Assembly: GCA_947069175.1 (NCBI GenBank)
Contig: CAMTDV010000003.1
Location: 30,971,353 to 31,035,352, forward strand
Direction: 5' to 3'
Source of the DNA: Scalesia atractyloides
Taxonomy: Eukaryota > Streptophyta > Magnoliopsida > Asterales > Asteraceae
Length of the DNA stretch: 64,000 nucleotides
The notes under the pieces: model-generated
Databases searched by the model: none
The model's input: only the letters and a program-made list of their open reading frames with translations
Told to the model about the DNA's origin: nothing
In this document: positions 11,961 to 23,400 of the stretch, piece after piece
Numbering within the stretch: the first letter of the stretch is position 1
Layout of the letters: each line of letters opens with the position of its first letter
Translations under genes and position numbers: made by a program

Positions 11961-12179
11961 AGACATAGCAGGCAAAAGACCAATCATTCTATTCCCTATA
12001 TTCCCTAATAACCGAATACAAACCAACATTCCGGTTATTCCTGAGTTGATTACGAGTCTACACACTACTTTGGACATCTCCTATAATATTCTGCTGAGGA
12101 TAGGTATTATGGATTTGAGTTTCAGGAACATTAGGAACTCGAGAATTTATACCCAAATTGTTGATATTCAGATCAACAA

Positions 12180-13546
12180 CTAATTCGTTTGCTGGTTTGA
12201 TGAAGATGTAGACGCATGACCTTCAGTAGTCCCTAGATTCTGAATATTTGACGTGACATCTAAAATTCCAGGAACCAAAGTAGAAGTAGCTTCATTTGCA
12301 TCATGAAACTCATCATCTTCTGACGAAATATTGTAATCAGCAGCATCTTCGAATTCCTCATTCTGAACAAGATTGTTAACCGAAGTAGACACTTGAGGGT
12401 TAACAATAATTGGTCGTACTAATGCCGAATCACCTGCAATATCACTTTCCAGTAGCATTTGAGTTGTTGCAGAAGCATCATCAAAAGTTAAACAGCCCAT
12501 CGTAGTCAAACATCCAAGGAGCACCCGGAGCTCTTACTGATTCAGAGTATCTTTGAACCTTGACTTCAACCCATTCTTCAATCTTCTTTGTTGACAAATT
12601 CCACACTCTGAAATTAGGAGTAGCATATCCAAGGAAGAAACCTTCGATAGCCTTTGGACCAAATTTACCATGTGGATCAATCATAGTGCATGGAGCTCCA
12701 AAAGGTTCTAAGAAAGAAACATCCGGTTTACTTTTATGTAACAACTCGAAGCATGTTTTCCTGTGCCTCTTCACCATAAGAACTCTATTCATCATATAAC
12801 ATGCAGTAGCCATAGCTTCTCCCCAAAATTGAACAGGAAGTTATGATTCTACTAGCATAGTTCTTGTTGTTTTAATTAGAGTTCTATTTTTCCTCTCAAC
12901 GACACCATTTGTTGTGGAGTGTATCGAGAACTGTACTCATGCAGAATTCCTTTAGAAGAACATAACTCGTCAATAACTTGATTCTTGAATTCGGTACTGT
13001 TGTCACTTCTGATTCTCCTTATCTTTAGATTATACAAATTTTCAAGCAATGTTAGGAGATTCTTGAGGATTTCAGGAACTTCACTCTTGTATGCCAACAT
13101 ATTCACCCATGAATATCTTGAGTAGTCGTTAGTAACTATTAAACAATAAGAATAACCAAAGGTAGTCTTGTGTTTCATAGGTCCAAAGAGGTCCATATGA
13201 AGACATTCCAGAGGCATATTTACCGTGTTGATCTTCTTCACATGATGAGTTTTTCTTGCTTACTTTCCATTTGGCACGATACACAGATGTCTTGTAGATG
13301 AAATTTCTTCACGGGCACACCATTCACAAGATTGTTCTTCACCAAATAGTTCATTTTCCTTAAGTGAATGTGTCCCATTCTTTTGTGCCAAGAGACTGAT
13401 TCCTTTTCCGTGGCTTTTGAGACAAAACATGTAACTTGTGCAGACGTGGTAATGGCTTGGCTCATGTCAAGAATATACAAGTCATTAATTCCTGGAGCCG
13501 ACAGGAGAATGCATTCTTTGGGAATCTTGAAACCAGTTTTCAGCAC
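12180..13546 (-). pseudogene. Copia-1 integrase with GAG-pre-integrase zinc domain, broken
   Basis: Reading downward from 13546: the zinc-binding pre-integrase domain has SWHKRMGHIH and CVSCQMES (HHCC type). The catalytic core follows with HMDLFGPM (first Asp) and RRIRSDNSTEFKN (second Asp). A one-base deletion in the A-run near 12908-12912 shifts the frame just before the block that would carry the catalytic Glu. The C-terminal part resumes in another frame at 12813 (MATACYMMNRV, GFFLGYA) and runs into an acidic, variable linker towards RT (12180-12524). Confidence 0.88.
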
Positions 13547-13839
13547 ATAACATCAGGCATCATCAAATGAACCGTGAACTTCTTGTCGCAGATTTGAGAA
13601 AAGCTAAGAAGATTGTGATCAATTTGACGAACATAACTGATCGTATCAAAGCTAACAGCACCATTGGATATCATTCCTTCTCTAGTGATGTATCCGCCCT
13701 TGTCTCCAGCAAAAGCAACATAGCCTCCTCGAATGCTTTTCACATCATAAAGGAGCTTTAAGTCGCCTGTCATGTGCCTTGATGCTCCATTGTCAACAAT
13801 CCAATGACTATTTACAGTTCCTCTAGGAACACCATGCAC
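13540..13839 (-). pseudogene. Copia-1 aspartic protease
   Basis: The minus-strand frame has WIVDNGASRHMTG, the Copia protease active-site block, with DNG in place of the usual DSG; the catalytic Asp is kept. About 100 aa of this block are open. It is continuous in domain order with gag upstream and the pre-integrase domain downstream. Confidence 0.82.
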
Positions 13840-16800
13840 ATTTCAAAAACCCTATCAGTTTGAGATGGGGACCCAAGCCTTAATGGTCTTCGGTCGACCC
13901 TTATCATCAAGAAATGTGATTTCTATTTCTTGATGATTTGGAAATTGTGTGCCTCCTCTTGAACCATCACCGGTCTTCGGTTTCCAAGATTTTTGAAATT
14001 TACCAGAATGACTATTATTTACATTTTAACTCCTTCTGATTTATTAAATTTGAAGAACTTGGTTTCCTTTCTGAAGAATCCAGTTTTAAGGCCTTTTCAA
14101 CTATTTTTACTTGTCTATGTCCCTGTTTTTCTTCTTGTTCTTTAACGATACGTTTGACTTGTTTTGGAGAACAGATCGACGTTGGCAAGTTGATTCAGTA
14201 GGGGCTTTCTCAAAAAATCTAGGTTTTGCTGGTTTTGTACAATTCTTGATTATGTGGCCAAATTCTCCATATTTAAAACACGTTCTCCTCTCAACAAATT
14301 TAGGAGATCCTGTTTTATGAGTTGATGTTGAACTTGAGGGTCTTGAGGTACTTGGTTCATTTTCACACCCGTTTGTATGTTGAGTGTAATTGTTTTCACT
14401 GTTACGCTTTAACACCTTGACTTTGTTTACAAATCTATATTAGACATGCCTTCAAAAGTCTCGACTTTATCAGTACCATTAGAACTCACAAATTTAACAT
14501 TCTTAAACTTCTTTTTGTAACGAGTGCCTTTTGCTTCAACCTTTGGTTGTGGTACCTTAGGCTTTTCAACTCGCTTTTCTTGGTGTTTTTCTTTTGAACT
14601 TGATAATGGTTGTGACTTGTTGGGATTTTCTTCTCCAAAAATTTGGTTGTTGAATTTTCAAAAACTTGATCAATAGAGGTTGCATTTACATTTTTGATTG
14701 GAAAGTCTTTGTTAGAATAGATTTTCTTGTCTCCAACCAAAGTATACAATACATTATCAGTTTCATCTGTAGGCACATTTGTCGTAACAGATTTCATAGG
14801 ATCATTCTTTTGACTTTCAATAGTTTTCTCATTGTGAGAGACAGAGATTTATATCCCTTTTTCTTCATCAAGAGATTGATCCTAACCATTTTCCTCGGAC
14901 TCATCATCTGACGAACCATCCTCCTCTGTTGTAGAGGGGTTTTGATTAACAACTGATGATGAGTTCTCGGATTTTCTTGATTCAATAGAGGAATTGTCTA
15001 GCTTGGACCCCAATCCTGCTGCAAACTCTTCAGGATTAAGAGGTACAGAGGGTTCAAAGCATGGCATTTCCTCTTCATCAGGCAATTTGGTATAGTTGTG
15101 TTTCAACGGAGGTGGACACGACTTATACCCAATGCATTTAACATCTCCTTTTAGTTTTTGAACGTCAATGATATGATCAATCACATATCGGGAGTAAGAA
15201 TAACTTCCAATTTTAGCTTGATCGCATCAAGTTCGCATTTGGCGATGGCTAACTCTTTCTTTGTTTCCTCAAGGAGATTAATGTAGTTATTAATTCCTGT
15301 TTGTTTGTTCAAAACTGTCTTTGTTAATTCAGAAACGCTTTTCTTATGGGTTTCTATTAGAGATTGGAATTCTTTTACATTTCGAGTTAAAGCCAAGTTT
15401 GCCTCTTTGCATTATGACTGTTCAACAACTAGGTTTTGATTGTGACTGTTTATTGTTACAATTTTGTTTTTAATTTTGCACAGTCACTGCAAATTTTAGG
15501 AGAGTCGGAATTTACCTGACTTGTCAAACCAACAACATTTTCCATGAAGGCAGTATGGTGAGGGAAGGATTCACTATTTTTAAAGAATTTTTATGTTTCC
15601 TTCGATGCAGCTTCAGCTTTCTTCATCTGACCCGCCTTTTGACCTTTCAGCCTTTCTGCTTCTTTTAGCAACTTTCTGACTCACATCACTTCCTTCCCTG
15701 ATATCTGAATCAGATCCATAACCACCTGAACTTGAGCATTCTTCATCAGAACCACCATTATACCCTGAACTATCATCATCAGAAATATCAATCCTGTGAA
15801 CATGTTTGATTTGATTGATGATCTTGGCATAACATACAATTCCTCCGTGATTCTCGTTTCCCAATTGTACTGACCAATCGCATCCTTTATCTGCCTGAAC
15901 TACTAAAGCTCTGTTGTGTTGTTTGAAGGTCCTGGCTGGTTGGTCTTGTTTGGGTTGTTCACAGCTTCTATTCTTTAATCATTGTTAACTTTAGCTGTGT
16001 TGGATGGTTGTGATTGATTTCGGAAGGGGTTGTGATTTCCTTGTTTGCTGGGTCTCGTACACTCACGCTTGAAGTGACCTCTTTCTCCACAGTTGAAGCA
16101 AGTAACAACATTTTGTCAAAACCATATTTTGTATCTTTATTGCTTTCCAAACAGGTTCTTCCTGTTCTGCTCATATAATCCTTAGCTCTTCTCACCGCAC
16201 TTGCAAATGCCCATTTGATATCCATCAGCTCCATCTAATCTCTGTCTATTTGTTGGTAGTCTTCATTAGTCAAATTGATGTTTCCAATTTGACCAGAGAC
16301 TAATCCGCAATAAGCACTAACCATGGTATTTAGAAGTTCCATATGTTCCTGAGCAACTTCTATGCTGACCTTGGAAAGATGTGATGTGTCAAGTCTGACT
16401 GTATTGGGATTTGCAGGTTGAATGTTGTTTCCATAGAAAGCTTGTTGAGAAGCTTGCTGTGGAAGTTAAGATGCAAAATCTCGTGGTTGTGGTAGAAAGG
16501 CTTTCGGATCAAATACTTGTCCATAGGCTTGAGTACTTGAGCTTGCAAACTGATTTGTTTGAATAGGTTGTGGTAGAAAGGGATTCACGTTTGACACAAA
16601 CACGGTTTGAAGTTTTGGTTGCTGATTTGCACTAATACCTGTATTAATACCTCCAAAGTACATCTCAGGGTTTTGTGGAACAGTAATTCTTTGTGCCTTT
16701 TGAAGTTCTTCTTCATTTTTGTTCTCCAATTTCTGCACAAATTCATAAATACTGATTGAATCCAAAACACATGTATGTTTTAATAAGTCAATAAATTGAA

Positions 16801-17234
16801 CCCATTTTGGCGGTAATGCGTCAGCAAAGCACATCACAATTTCTTGTGGAGATGTTAACACTTTGTACGAGTACATTTCGCTGAGCAGATGGTAGAAACG
16901 TGTTGTCATATCATTCAGTGTTTCATTTTCCATGAACATGAAACCTTCAAACACCTTCTTTAGCAAATCATGCCGTATTTTTCTGGTTGCAGCATTACCT
17001 TCTCCTCTTGCTTCCAGGGTATCCCACAGATTTTTGGTGGTTGTACAGTACACAAACTGATGATAAATATCTTTATGGAGTACAGATTTTTGGTGGTCGT
17101 ACACGCCCATTGATTTGCGGTTATCATAGCTGTACGTTGAGGCATTAGTGACTTAACCCATAAGTTGCGGAGCTTTGCAATGAGTCTTGATTTGCGCTTG
17201 AACTACTACTCCAATCCCACGTATTAGTACTCAT
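13840..17234 (-). pseudogene. Copia-1 gag, long form with two zinc knuckles
   Basis: The probable start is the minus-strand ATG at 17232-17234. The best conserved block is 16466-17110, with a Copia-type (UBN2) Gag fold: CTTTKNLWDTLEARGEG, MTTRFYHLLSEMYSY, FADALPPKWVQFI. A zinc knuckle of form CX2CX4HX4C lies at 16059-16100 (CFNCGERGHFKREC). A low-complexity and predicted coiled-coil section (14486-15864) follows, with acidic Ser runs and the helix ELTKTVLNKQTGINNYINLL. A second knuckle at about 14239-14280 (CFKYGEFGHIIKNC) has lost its second Cys. Several stops and frameshifts split the gene. Confidence 0.8.
16059..16100 (-). other. Zinc knuckle (CCHC) of the Copia-1 Gag
   Basis: Minus-strand translation gives C-X2-C-X4-H-X4-C with all four ligands intact. 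It binds nucleic acid in known Gag proteins. Confidence 0.85.
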
Positions 17235-17985
17235 TATATTTTCTTGATTATGAAAATTAAAAGGTTTAAAGTTCATGTTTTGAAAATAACAGTCTCCTTT
17301 TACAAATCACAAAGTTTGAACAACTGAAACACGAAAAAAAATTTAAGTTGTTCTTCGTACAAACCAATGTTTCGTACGAGTAGTTGTCCTTCGTATGAAC
17401 CAGGTGTTTCGTACAGGGACACTCTTTCATGCGAACGAATTAGTCTTTTTTGCGAGCCAGATTTTTCGTTGTGCGGATGACTGATCTTCGCATGAACATT
17501 CTAGTTCTTCGTGCGGATGGGTTATTCGCACAGACGTTTTTCGCAAAGGAATCTTTTTGCAGGGCTGATTGGTGAAAAATTTCCTTTTCTAGCATAGACT
17601 GGTTTTCGAAAGTGGTCTGTTGTCTACACAATTTTAGTTAAAAAAAGACAAACATTCCATATCAGCTTTTTCAGTTTCAACAGTTAAGTCCAGAATGTCA
17701 GAGATTTGGTCAACCTACAACAATATTCCGGTGAGTTTCCCCTGCAAATGTGTTCAACTTGAATAGACAAAAATTTTAAGAAAAACTGGATTTTAACATG
17801 TCTCCATGTGTTCTAACAAGGTTTCTATGATAATTTTCTGGATACAACAAGTTTTAACTAAGTTTTAGGTTGGTTATCTTTTAAAAACTTAAGTTTCCTA
17901 CTGAAAGTTCAAGAACACTTAAAGAAACCCTCAAAACTAGCTCAAACACAACACTAAGCTTGGTTTTAAAACAAGGAAGAAAGGC
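17235..17985 (-). other. Copia-1 5' leader (untranslated region)
   Basis: This stretch between PBS and gag has no supported ORF. 17340-17560 carries about ten variants of the TTCGTACGAA word, often paired with TTCGCACGAA-like forms, as also found in the LTR and in the spacer at 8440-8950. Confidence 0.7.
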
Positions 17986-18001
17986 CAAAGCTCTGATACC
18001 A
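17986..18001 (-). promoter_or_regulatory. Primer-binding site of Copia-1
   Basis: Minus strand TGGTATCAGAGCTTTGG starts 2 bp from the LTR edge and is complementary to the 3' end of initiator Met tRNA. Confidence 0.9.
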
Positions 18002-18003
18002 CT

Positions 18004-18758
18004 TGTAGGTCCACTTGGAGGATCAAGATTAACCTACTTCCCTGTTTATACAACACAAATACGAGTGCGAAATCCTCGTAAGTATGCAAACCAAAACAAA
18101 GTAAGAACATAGGATAACCAAAGATTCAATATCTTGATTAACAAAAGAGAACTGATACAAACAATGTTCATATAGACTCATGCAACACACTTTGTGCTCT
18201 TGTGTCTCTCTCTCTCTCAAATGTCTAGCTCTGTTTCACTCTCTAGTTCACTCACTTGTCTAACTTTACTAACTCTTTACTGAGAAGTGCATGTCTTCTT
18301 ACATAGTGTCCACACCTAGCAACAATACGAAGTATGTTGCTGGTCATACGAAACACCAAAAGACACGAAGAACATTCTCCAAAGATACTCGTACGAACAA
18401 GCTGGTTCCTACGAGCATCAACTAGCTCGTACGAAACAAGCAGTAGGCTTGTTTAGAGGGACTCATTAGTACGAATGGTAGGTGGCTCGTATGAGCAATA
18501 TCTTGCTCGTACAAAGTATTCCCATTCCCACATAGAAGACTTCTTCAGAAAACGTGTCACAGACATGACATACACAAGACTCAACAGTATGCACACATGC
18601 AATTGTTTTACAAAGACAATCTAATCGTCGTACTAAACCAAGATAGGAGGATATCTTGATTTGGTCAACATGACCAAACTATACAGACACAGTAAACAAA
18701 GACCGTACAATTATAGATGTAACTAAGAACAAGGGATAGTCACAAAAGTGTATCAACA
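18004..18758 (-). repeat. Copia-1 5' LTR
   Basis: This 755-bp repeat begins TGTAGGTCC and ends TATCAACA on the plus strand. It matches the left LTR closely. Its TATA position reads TTACATAG (18299-18306) where the other LTR has TTATATAG, so this upstream copy, the one that would drive transcription, has the weaker box. Confidence 0.93.
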
Positions 18759-18763
18759 CGAAT
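18759..18763. repeat. Target-site duplication CGAAT, right copy (Copia-1)
   Basis: This is identical to 5579-5583 and directly follows the LTR terminus ATCAACA. Confidence 0.93.
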
Positions 18764-20369
18764 GAGTTTCTTCTAATTTTGAATTTTATAACCTTTTCTT
18801 TAGTCCCTATGTGGACATGTTATTTCTTATTTAATCCCTGCGAGGACATATTTTTCCTATTATTCCATATGAGGACAGTTAGTTAGTATTTATTTCAAAA
18901 GTCTTGTTTAAGGCAAAGTATTGTAATTTCCTAATTTGATTTAATGGAATATTTTGGAAATATATATGTATGTATTCATCCTCTTCAAGCGATCATCTCG
19001 ATTTTAACTCGAAATTTATGATCTACTATGTAATTCAAAAAGATCTTAATGGTTTTGATTAGCCAAATGGCAAAGTCCATATTAATTGGCAAAATTATAA
19101 AAGATAGTTAAGGATGAATAACCTTCTATCATGATAGTTAAGAAAGATTAATCCTTCTATCCAGAGGTGGTGGACTATGTTCAAGCCTCCAAGTCGTTAA
19201 GGTCAATGCGACCATAATTATTAATAAACCATTAAGATAATTATGTGTTTACATTCAAGTAATGTTAATACTCTAGGTAGTGTGACTTGAGGAACAACAC
19301 TAGCCATCTAGGTAATGGACTACGTCCTAACCTTATATAGCCTATGCGATCAAATTTGATCCCGGCTAATATCATCAGTGCGATGATAATGATTAAACAT
19401 CCATTAGTGATGTAGTGCCTATGGGCCATAATTAAACATCCATTAGTGATGTAGTGCCTACGTGCCATAATTAAACATCCATTGGTGCTGTAGTGCCCAC
19501 AGGCCATAATTAGACATCCCTTAGTGATATAGTGCCTACGGGTCATGATTAAACATCCATTAGTGAAGTAGTGCCTACGGGCTATAATTAAACATTCATT
19601 AGTGATGAAGTGCCTACGGGCTATAAATTAACATCCATTAGTGATGGTTTGCCTATAAGCAATATTATGTTGTCAATTAAGACAACGACATTTGTAACCT
19701 TATGGTTCCCTGTCCAAGGTGGTGAGCTATGCTCAAGCCTCATAAGCCTATATGATCAATGTGATCATGGATAATTACCTATCTTAACATCTTATATGAT
19801 GTTGATTAAATTGCCTATGGGCCATGTTGTAGTTGTTAATATGACAATGGCAGTTGTGGTTAATATGACCCTCTGCCCAAAGTTATGTCTATAGTGACAG
19901 GCCAATGTGCCCTATTTTTATCTCCATAGCGATAGGCCTATGTGCCGTAATAATATGTCCATAGTGACGGGCCTTAGTACATATCTTTTACGTCCTTAGT
20001 GACAAGCCAATGTGTTGTATTTTAAAATCCTTGGGATAAGGCCTATGAGCCATATTTTAAATGTCCTACAAGACAACCCTATGAGCTATTTATAATTGTC
20101 ATATAACAATGGCAGTTGTGACATTAAGATCCACTGTCTAAATATATATGGACTACGTCCAAATTGTAGTTTTCCTATGATGGTCCTTTTAAGACCTAGG
20201 CCAAATATAGATAACATTCATAGAAATGTTAAGCCTAACAATTGCGATTATATGCACACTAGTTTAAATAGGCAATGGATTTATATATCTAACTTTAAAG
20301 CCAATATGGTTACTAATACCATGGCTAAAATTGAAGTTTAACATGGTGTTTAGAACCAAAGCTTCAAAA
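18764..20369 (+). other. G1 spacer between ORF1 and gag
   Basis: There is no supported ORF. The first ~200 bp hold repeated phrases such as CCCTATGTGGACAT / CCCTGCGAGGACAT / CCATATGAGGACA. 19392-19660 is a 39-bp minisatellite. 19860-20090 has looser repeats of GTCCATAGTGACGGGCC-type words. It separates the His-rich ORF1 from the Gag frame. Confidence 0.65.
19392..19660 (+). repeat. 39-bp minisatellite, about 7 copies
   Basis: The unit starts ATTAAACATCCATTAGTGAT and continues GTAGTGCCTACGGGCCATA. Unit starts at 19392, 19431 and 19470 are exactly 39 bp apart. Because 39 is divisible by three, one antisense frame stays open through several copies, but this is not a gene. Confidence 0.9.
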
Positions 20370-21545
20370 ATGGCTAACTTGGATGAGGCGCAAAGTAGCC
20401 ACCGAGATTTAACTCTAACAACGCCGAAAACATAGCCATTGATAACGATGATTTCCAAGTTCGCATTGATGCAGCTGTTGGAAAAGCCATGAAAAAATTT
20501 AAGGAGTCGAGTAATACTCGCTCCAAACCTTTATCTATTCCACCATCATTAGCTCGTAAGGAGAGCTCAGTTCACTCTTCAAATGAAAAGAGTGAACCAA
20601 AGAAACTAGAGTTTCATGATAGGTCCCGTTCTTCCAAGGACGGTTGTACCTATAAATACTTCGTCTCCTGTAAGCCCCGAGAATTCAATAGGGAAAGGGA
20701 AGCTGTAGAAGCCTTGAGATGGCTTGATGAAATGGAGACGATAGTGGACATCAGCGGTTGTGCTGATAAGGATGTGGTAAAGTATGTATCCCAATCCTTC
20801 AAGGGTGATGCCTTAATTTGTAGGAAGGTAATGGTCCAGTCAACAGGTAAAGTACACCTGTATTACTTGTGGTGGTCCCAGTTTGTTGACCTTGTCAAAG
20901 AGACATATTGCCCACCTCATAAGGTGAGAAGATAGAGTCAAACTTTCTGACACTTACAATGAAAAATATGGACTGTCGGAAGTATGTTACTGACTTTAAC
21001 TCCCAATCCAGATTAGTCTCCTATCTAATCACTCCTGAACCCAAACGCATTGCGCGTTTCATTAATGAGTTAGCGCCCGAGATTAAGGGCATGGTAAAGG
21101 CTGCTCAGCCTTGTACCTATAGGTCTGTGGTTGACCTATCTCTCTCTCTCACACACACACCTTAGACTTGGTGAGACAAAAGCCAGTTAGAACTGAGACT
21201 AACCAAAAAAGGAAACGAGAGGGTGATAACTCCCAAAGGTTCAAGAAGAGAGGAAATTTTGGGTTCAAGAAGAACCAACACACGTCTAATGATAGACCTC
21301 TGTGCAAGACCTATAACTGCAGACATTGGGGACAATGCAATTCTAACCCACAGGCTAAACCCTGTGGAATTTGCAAAAGAAAAGGGCATAAGACCCTAAA
21401 GTGCAAAAATCTTAAAGATGCCGTCTGTTACGGCTGTAATGTGAAGGGGCATATTAAGCCTAACTGCCCTAAGAATCCCAGAAGTAACGATGCAAAGCCT
21501 GGAGAGGCTAAGAAAGGAAATGCACGTGCCTTTCAAATGAATGCT
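20370..21545 (+). pseudogene. G1 Gag (capsid and two zinc knuckles), broken
   Basis: The start is probably ATG 20370, and a frame change follows within ~60 bp. The frame from 20435 on reads DDFQVRIDAAVGKAMKKF, then the retrotransposon Gag core (REAVEALRWLDEMETIVDISG, YVSQSFKGDAL). A stop at ~20933 and frame changes at ~20940 and ~21163 follow. Two knuckles lie at about 21360-21475: CGICKRKGHKTLKC and CYGCNVKGHIKPNC, both with intact ligands. The frame break at 21140-21163 lies in a TC/AC dinucleotide run. Confidence 0.88.
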
Positions 21546-22100
21546 AAGGAGGCTGTTAATGACAACAACGTCATAACAGGTACATTCCTCATCAATGACA
21601 TATATGCTAGAGTTCTTTTTTATTCGGGTGCATATAAGTCATTTGTAGACCATAAGTTTAGTAAACTATTAAACTTACCCATAAGAACTTTAGACATAAC
21701 TTATGAGGTGGAACTTGCTGACGAAACCTTAGAAACAGCAAATTCCATTCTTGATGGTTGTTTTATATCCATTAAGAATCACTCAATTCCTATCTCCCTT
21801 CTACCAATGAAATTGGCAGGGTTCGATGTTGTCTTAGGCATGGGTTGGTTATCTCATAACCAAGCTCGCATTGCCAATGATAAGAAACTCCTCGAAGTTA
21901 AAACCCCATCTGGTGAAATGCTCACCATTATTGGAGGTTCACACTATGGATTACTAGACAAAGTGTCATTATTTAAGGCATCTAAGTGTCTAGGGAAAGG
22001 TTGTGTCATTTATATGGCACAAGTAACTATTAATGAGCCAAAGCCAAAGATTGAAGACCTTTCAGTCATCTCGGATTACACCGATGTTTTTCCCTGAAGA
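21546..22100 (+). pseudogene. G1 aspartic protease, active site lost
   Basis: The frame open from 21168 to 22097 covers late Gag and the retropepsin domain. The active-site block reads LFYSGAYKSF, so the catalytic Asp has become Tyr (TAT codon after a T-run), and the later Asp is Tyr too. VVLGMGWLS, the second conserved block, is present. The frame breaks at ~22090 by one extra C in a CCC run, just before the RT. Confidence 0.9.
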
Positions 22101-22953
22101 ATTATCGGGTCTACCTCCAAATAGGCAAGTGGAGTTTAGGATTTACATCCTACCATGAGCTGCACCTATTGCAAGAGCTCCATATCGGTTAGCACCGACA
22201 GAAATGAAGGAATTGAGAATACAATTAGACGAACTTTTAGAGAAAGGCTTCATTCAGCCTAGTTCCTCACCTCGGGGAGCTCCTATCCTTTTCGTTAAGA
22301 AAAAGGACAGTTCAATGCGGATGTGCATTGATTACCGCGAACTAAACAAAATAACGATCAAGAATCGTTATCCTCTGCCAGGATCGATGACTTATTCGAT
22401 CAACTCAAATGGGCTAGTTACTTCTCTAAGATCGACTTAAGATCAGGATACCATCAACGGAAGGTTAGAAGTGAGGATGTTCCCAAAACTGCCTTTAGGA
22501 CCCATTATGGTCATTATGAATTTCTGGTGATACCATTCGGGCTCACAAATGCACCTGCGACATTGATGGATCTCATGAATAGAGTTTGCAAGCCGTATCT
22601 AGATATATTTGTCATTGTCTTCATAGACGTCATCTTATCTACTCTCGTAATCAAGTTGATCACGAGAAACATCTTTGGTGCATCCAAGAATTGCTAAGAC
22701 AAGAGAAGCTTTATGCTAAGTTCTCTAAGTGCGAATTTTGGCTTAGAGAAGTCCAGTTTCATGGACATGTTGTAAGTAGGCGTCGTATCCAAGTGGATCC
22801 CGCTAAGATTGAATCCATTATGAATTGGGAAGTACCCAAAACTCCATCGGAGATTCGAAGTTTCTTAGGATTGCCCGATTATTATAAGAGGTTCATTGAG
22901 AACTTTTCGAAGATAGCCACTCCTTTAACTACCTTGACCCATAAGAATGTCTA
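22100..22953 (+). pseudogene. G1 reverse transcriptase, broken
   Basis: Recognisable blocks: APIARAPYRLAPTEMKEL, FVKKKDSSMRMCIDYRELNK, SKIDLRSGYHQ, FGLTNAPATLMDLMNRVCKP. The catalytic FIDD motif reads FIDV (Val codon 22629-22631). A TGA lies near 22156, and there are frame changes near 22380 and 22640. The connection domain continues to ~22950 (KCEFWLREVQFHGHVV, SFLGLPDYYKRFIENFSKI). Confidence 0.92.
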
Positions 22954-23400
22954 GTTTAACCGGGGTCCAAAACAACAAGAATCTTTTGAAATTCTAAAAC
23001 ACAAGTTGAGCAATGCTCCTGTGTTATCTCTACCTGAGGGTATTGAGGATTTTGTCGTTTATTGTGATGCCTCACACACTTGCATGGGTTGTGTGCTAAT
23101 GCAAAAAGGCAAAGTAATTGCTTATGCATCACGACAACTAAAAGTGCACGAAAGGAATTACGCCACTCATGATTTGGAATTATGTGTTGTTGTATTTGCA
23201 CTTAAGTTGTGGAGATATAACTTAAATGGCACAAAGTGTATTATATACACTGACCATAAGAGTCTTCAACATTTGTTCAATCAAAAAGATTTGAACATGC
23301 GACAGAACCGCTGGATGGAAACACTTAAAGATTATGATTGCGAAATCCGCTATCATCCCGGCAAGGCAAATGCGTTGCTGACACCTTGAGTCGCAAAGAA
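22954..23400 (+). pseudogene. G1 RNase H
   Basis: The open frame 23006-23389 contains FVVYCDASHTCMGCVLMQ (first Asp), YASRQLKVHERNY, DLELCVVVFALKLWRY and YTDHKSLQHLF, the standard Gypsy RNase H blocks. It ends in a frame change within RYHPGKANAL near 23375. Confidence 0.9.

Larger units (their letters stand above)
5584..18758 (-). mobile_element. Ty1/Copia element Copia-1 (SIRE/Maximus-like), inserted in G1
   Basis: This is a 13,175-bp element on the minus strand with two ~754-bp LTRs, a Met-tRNA PBS at 17986-18001, gag, protease, integrase, RT and RNase H in Copia order, a ~4-kb post-pol region with ORF3, and a G-rich PPT beside the 3' LTR. The 5-bp target duplication is exact. The LTRs differ at a few percent of sites by eye. 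Pol has frameshifts and a YVDN active site, so the element cannot be autonomous. Confidence 0.95.

Noticed and set aside
19265..19546. Antisense 93-aa repeat protein
   Set aside because: It is open only because the minisatellite unit is 39 bp, a multiple of three; no start context or relatives.
21140..21163. Programmed frameshift signal at the dinucleotide run
   Set aside because: No slippery heptamer or downstream structure is evident; many other frame changes in this element point to decay.
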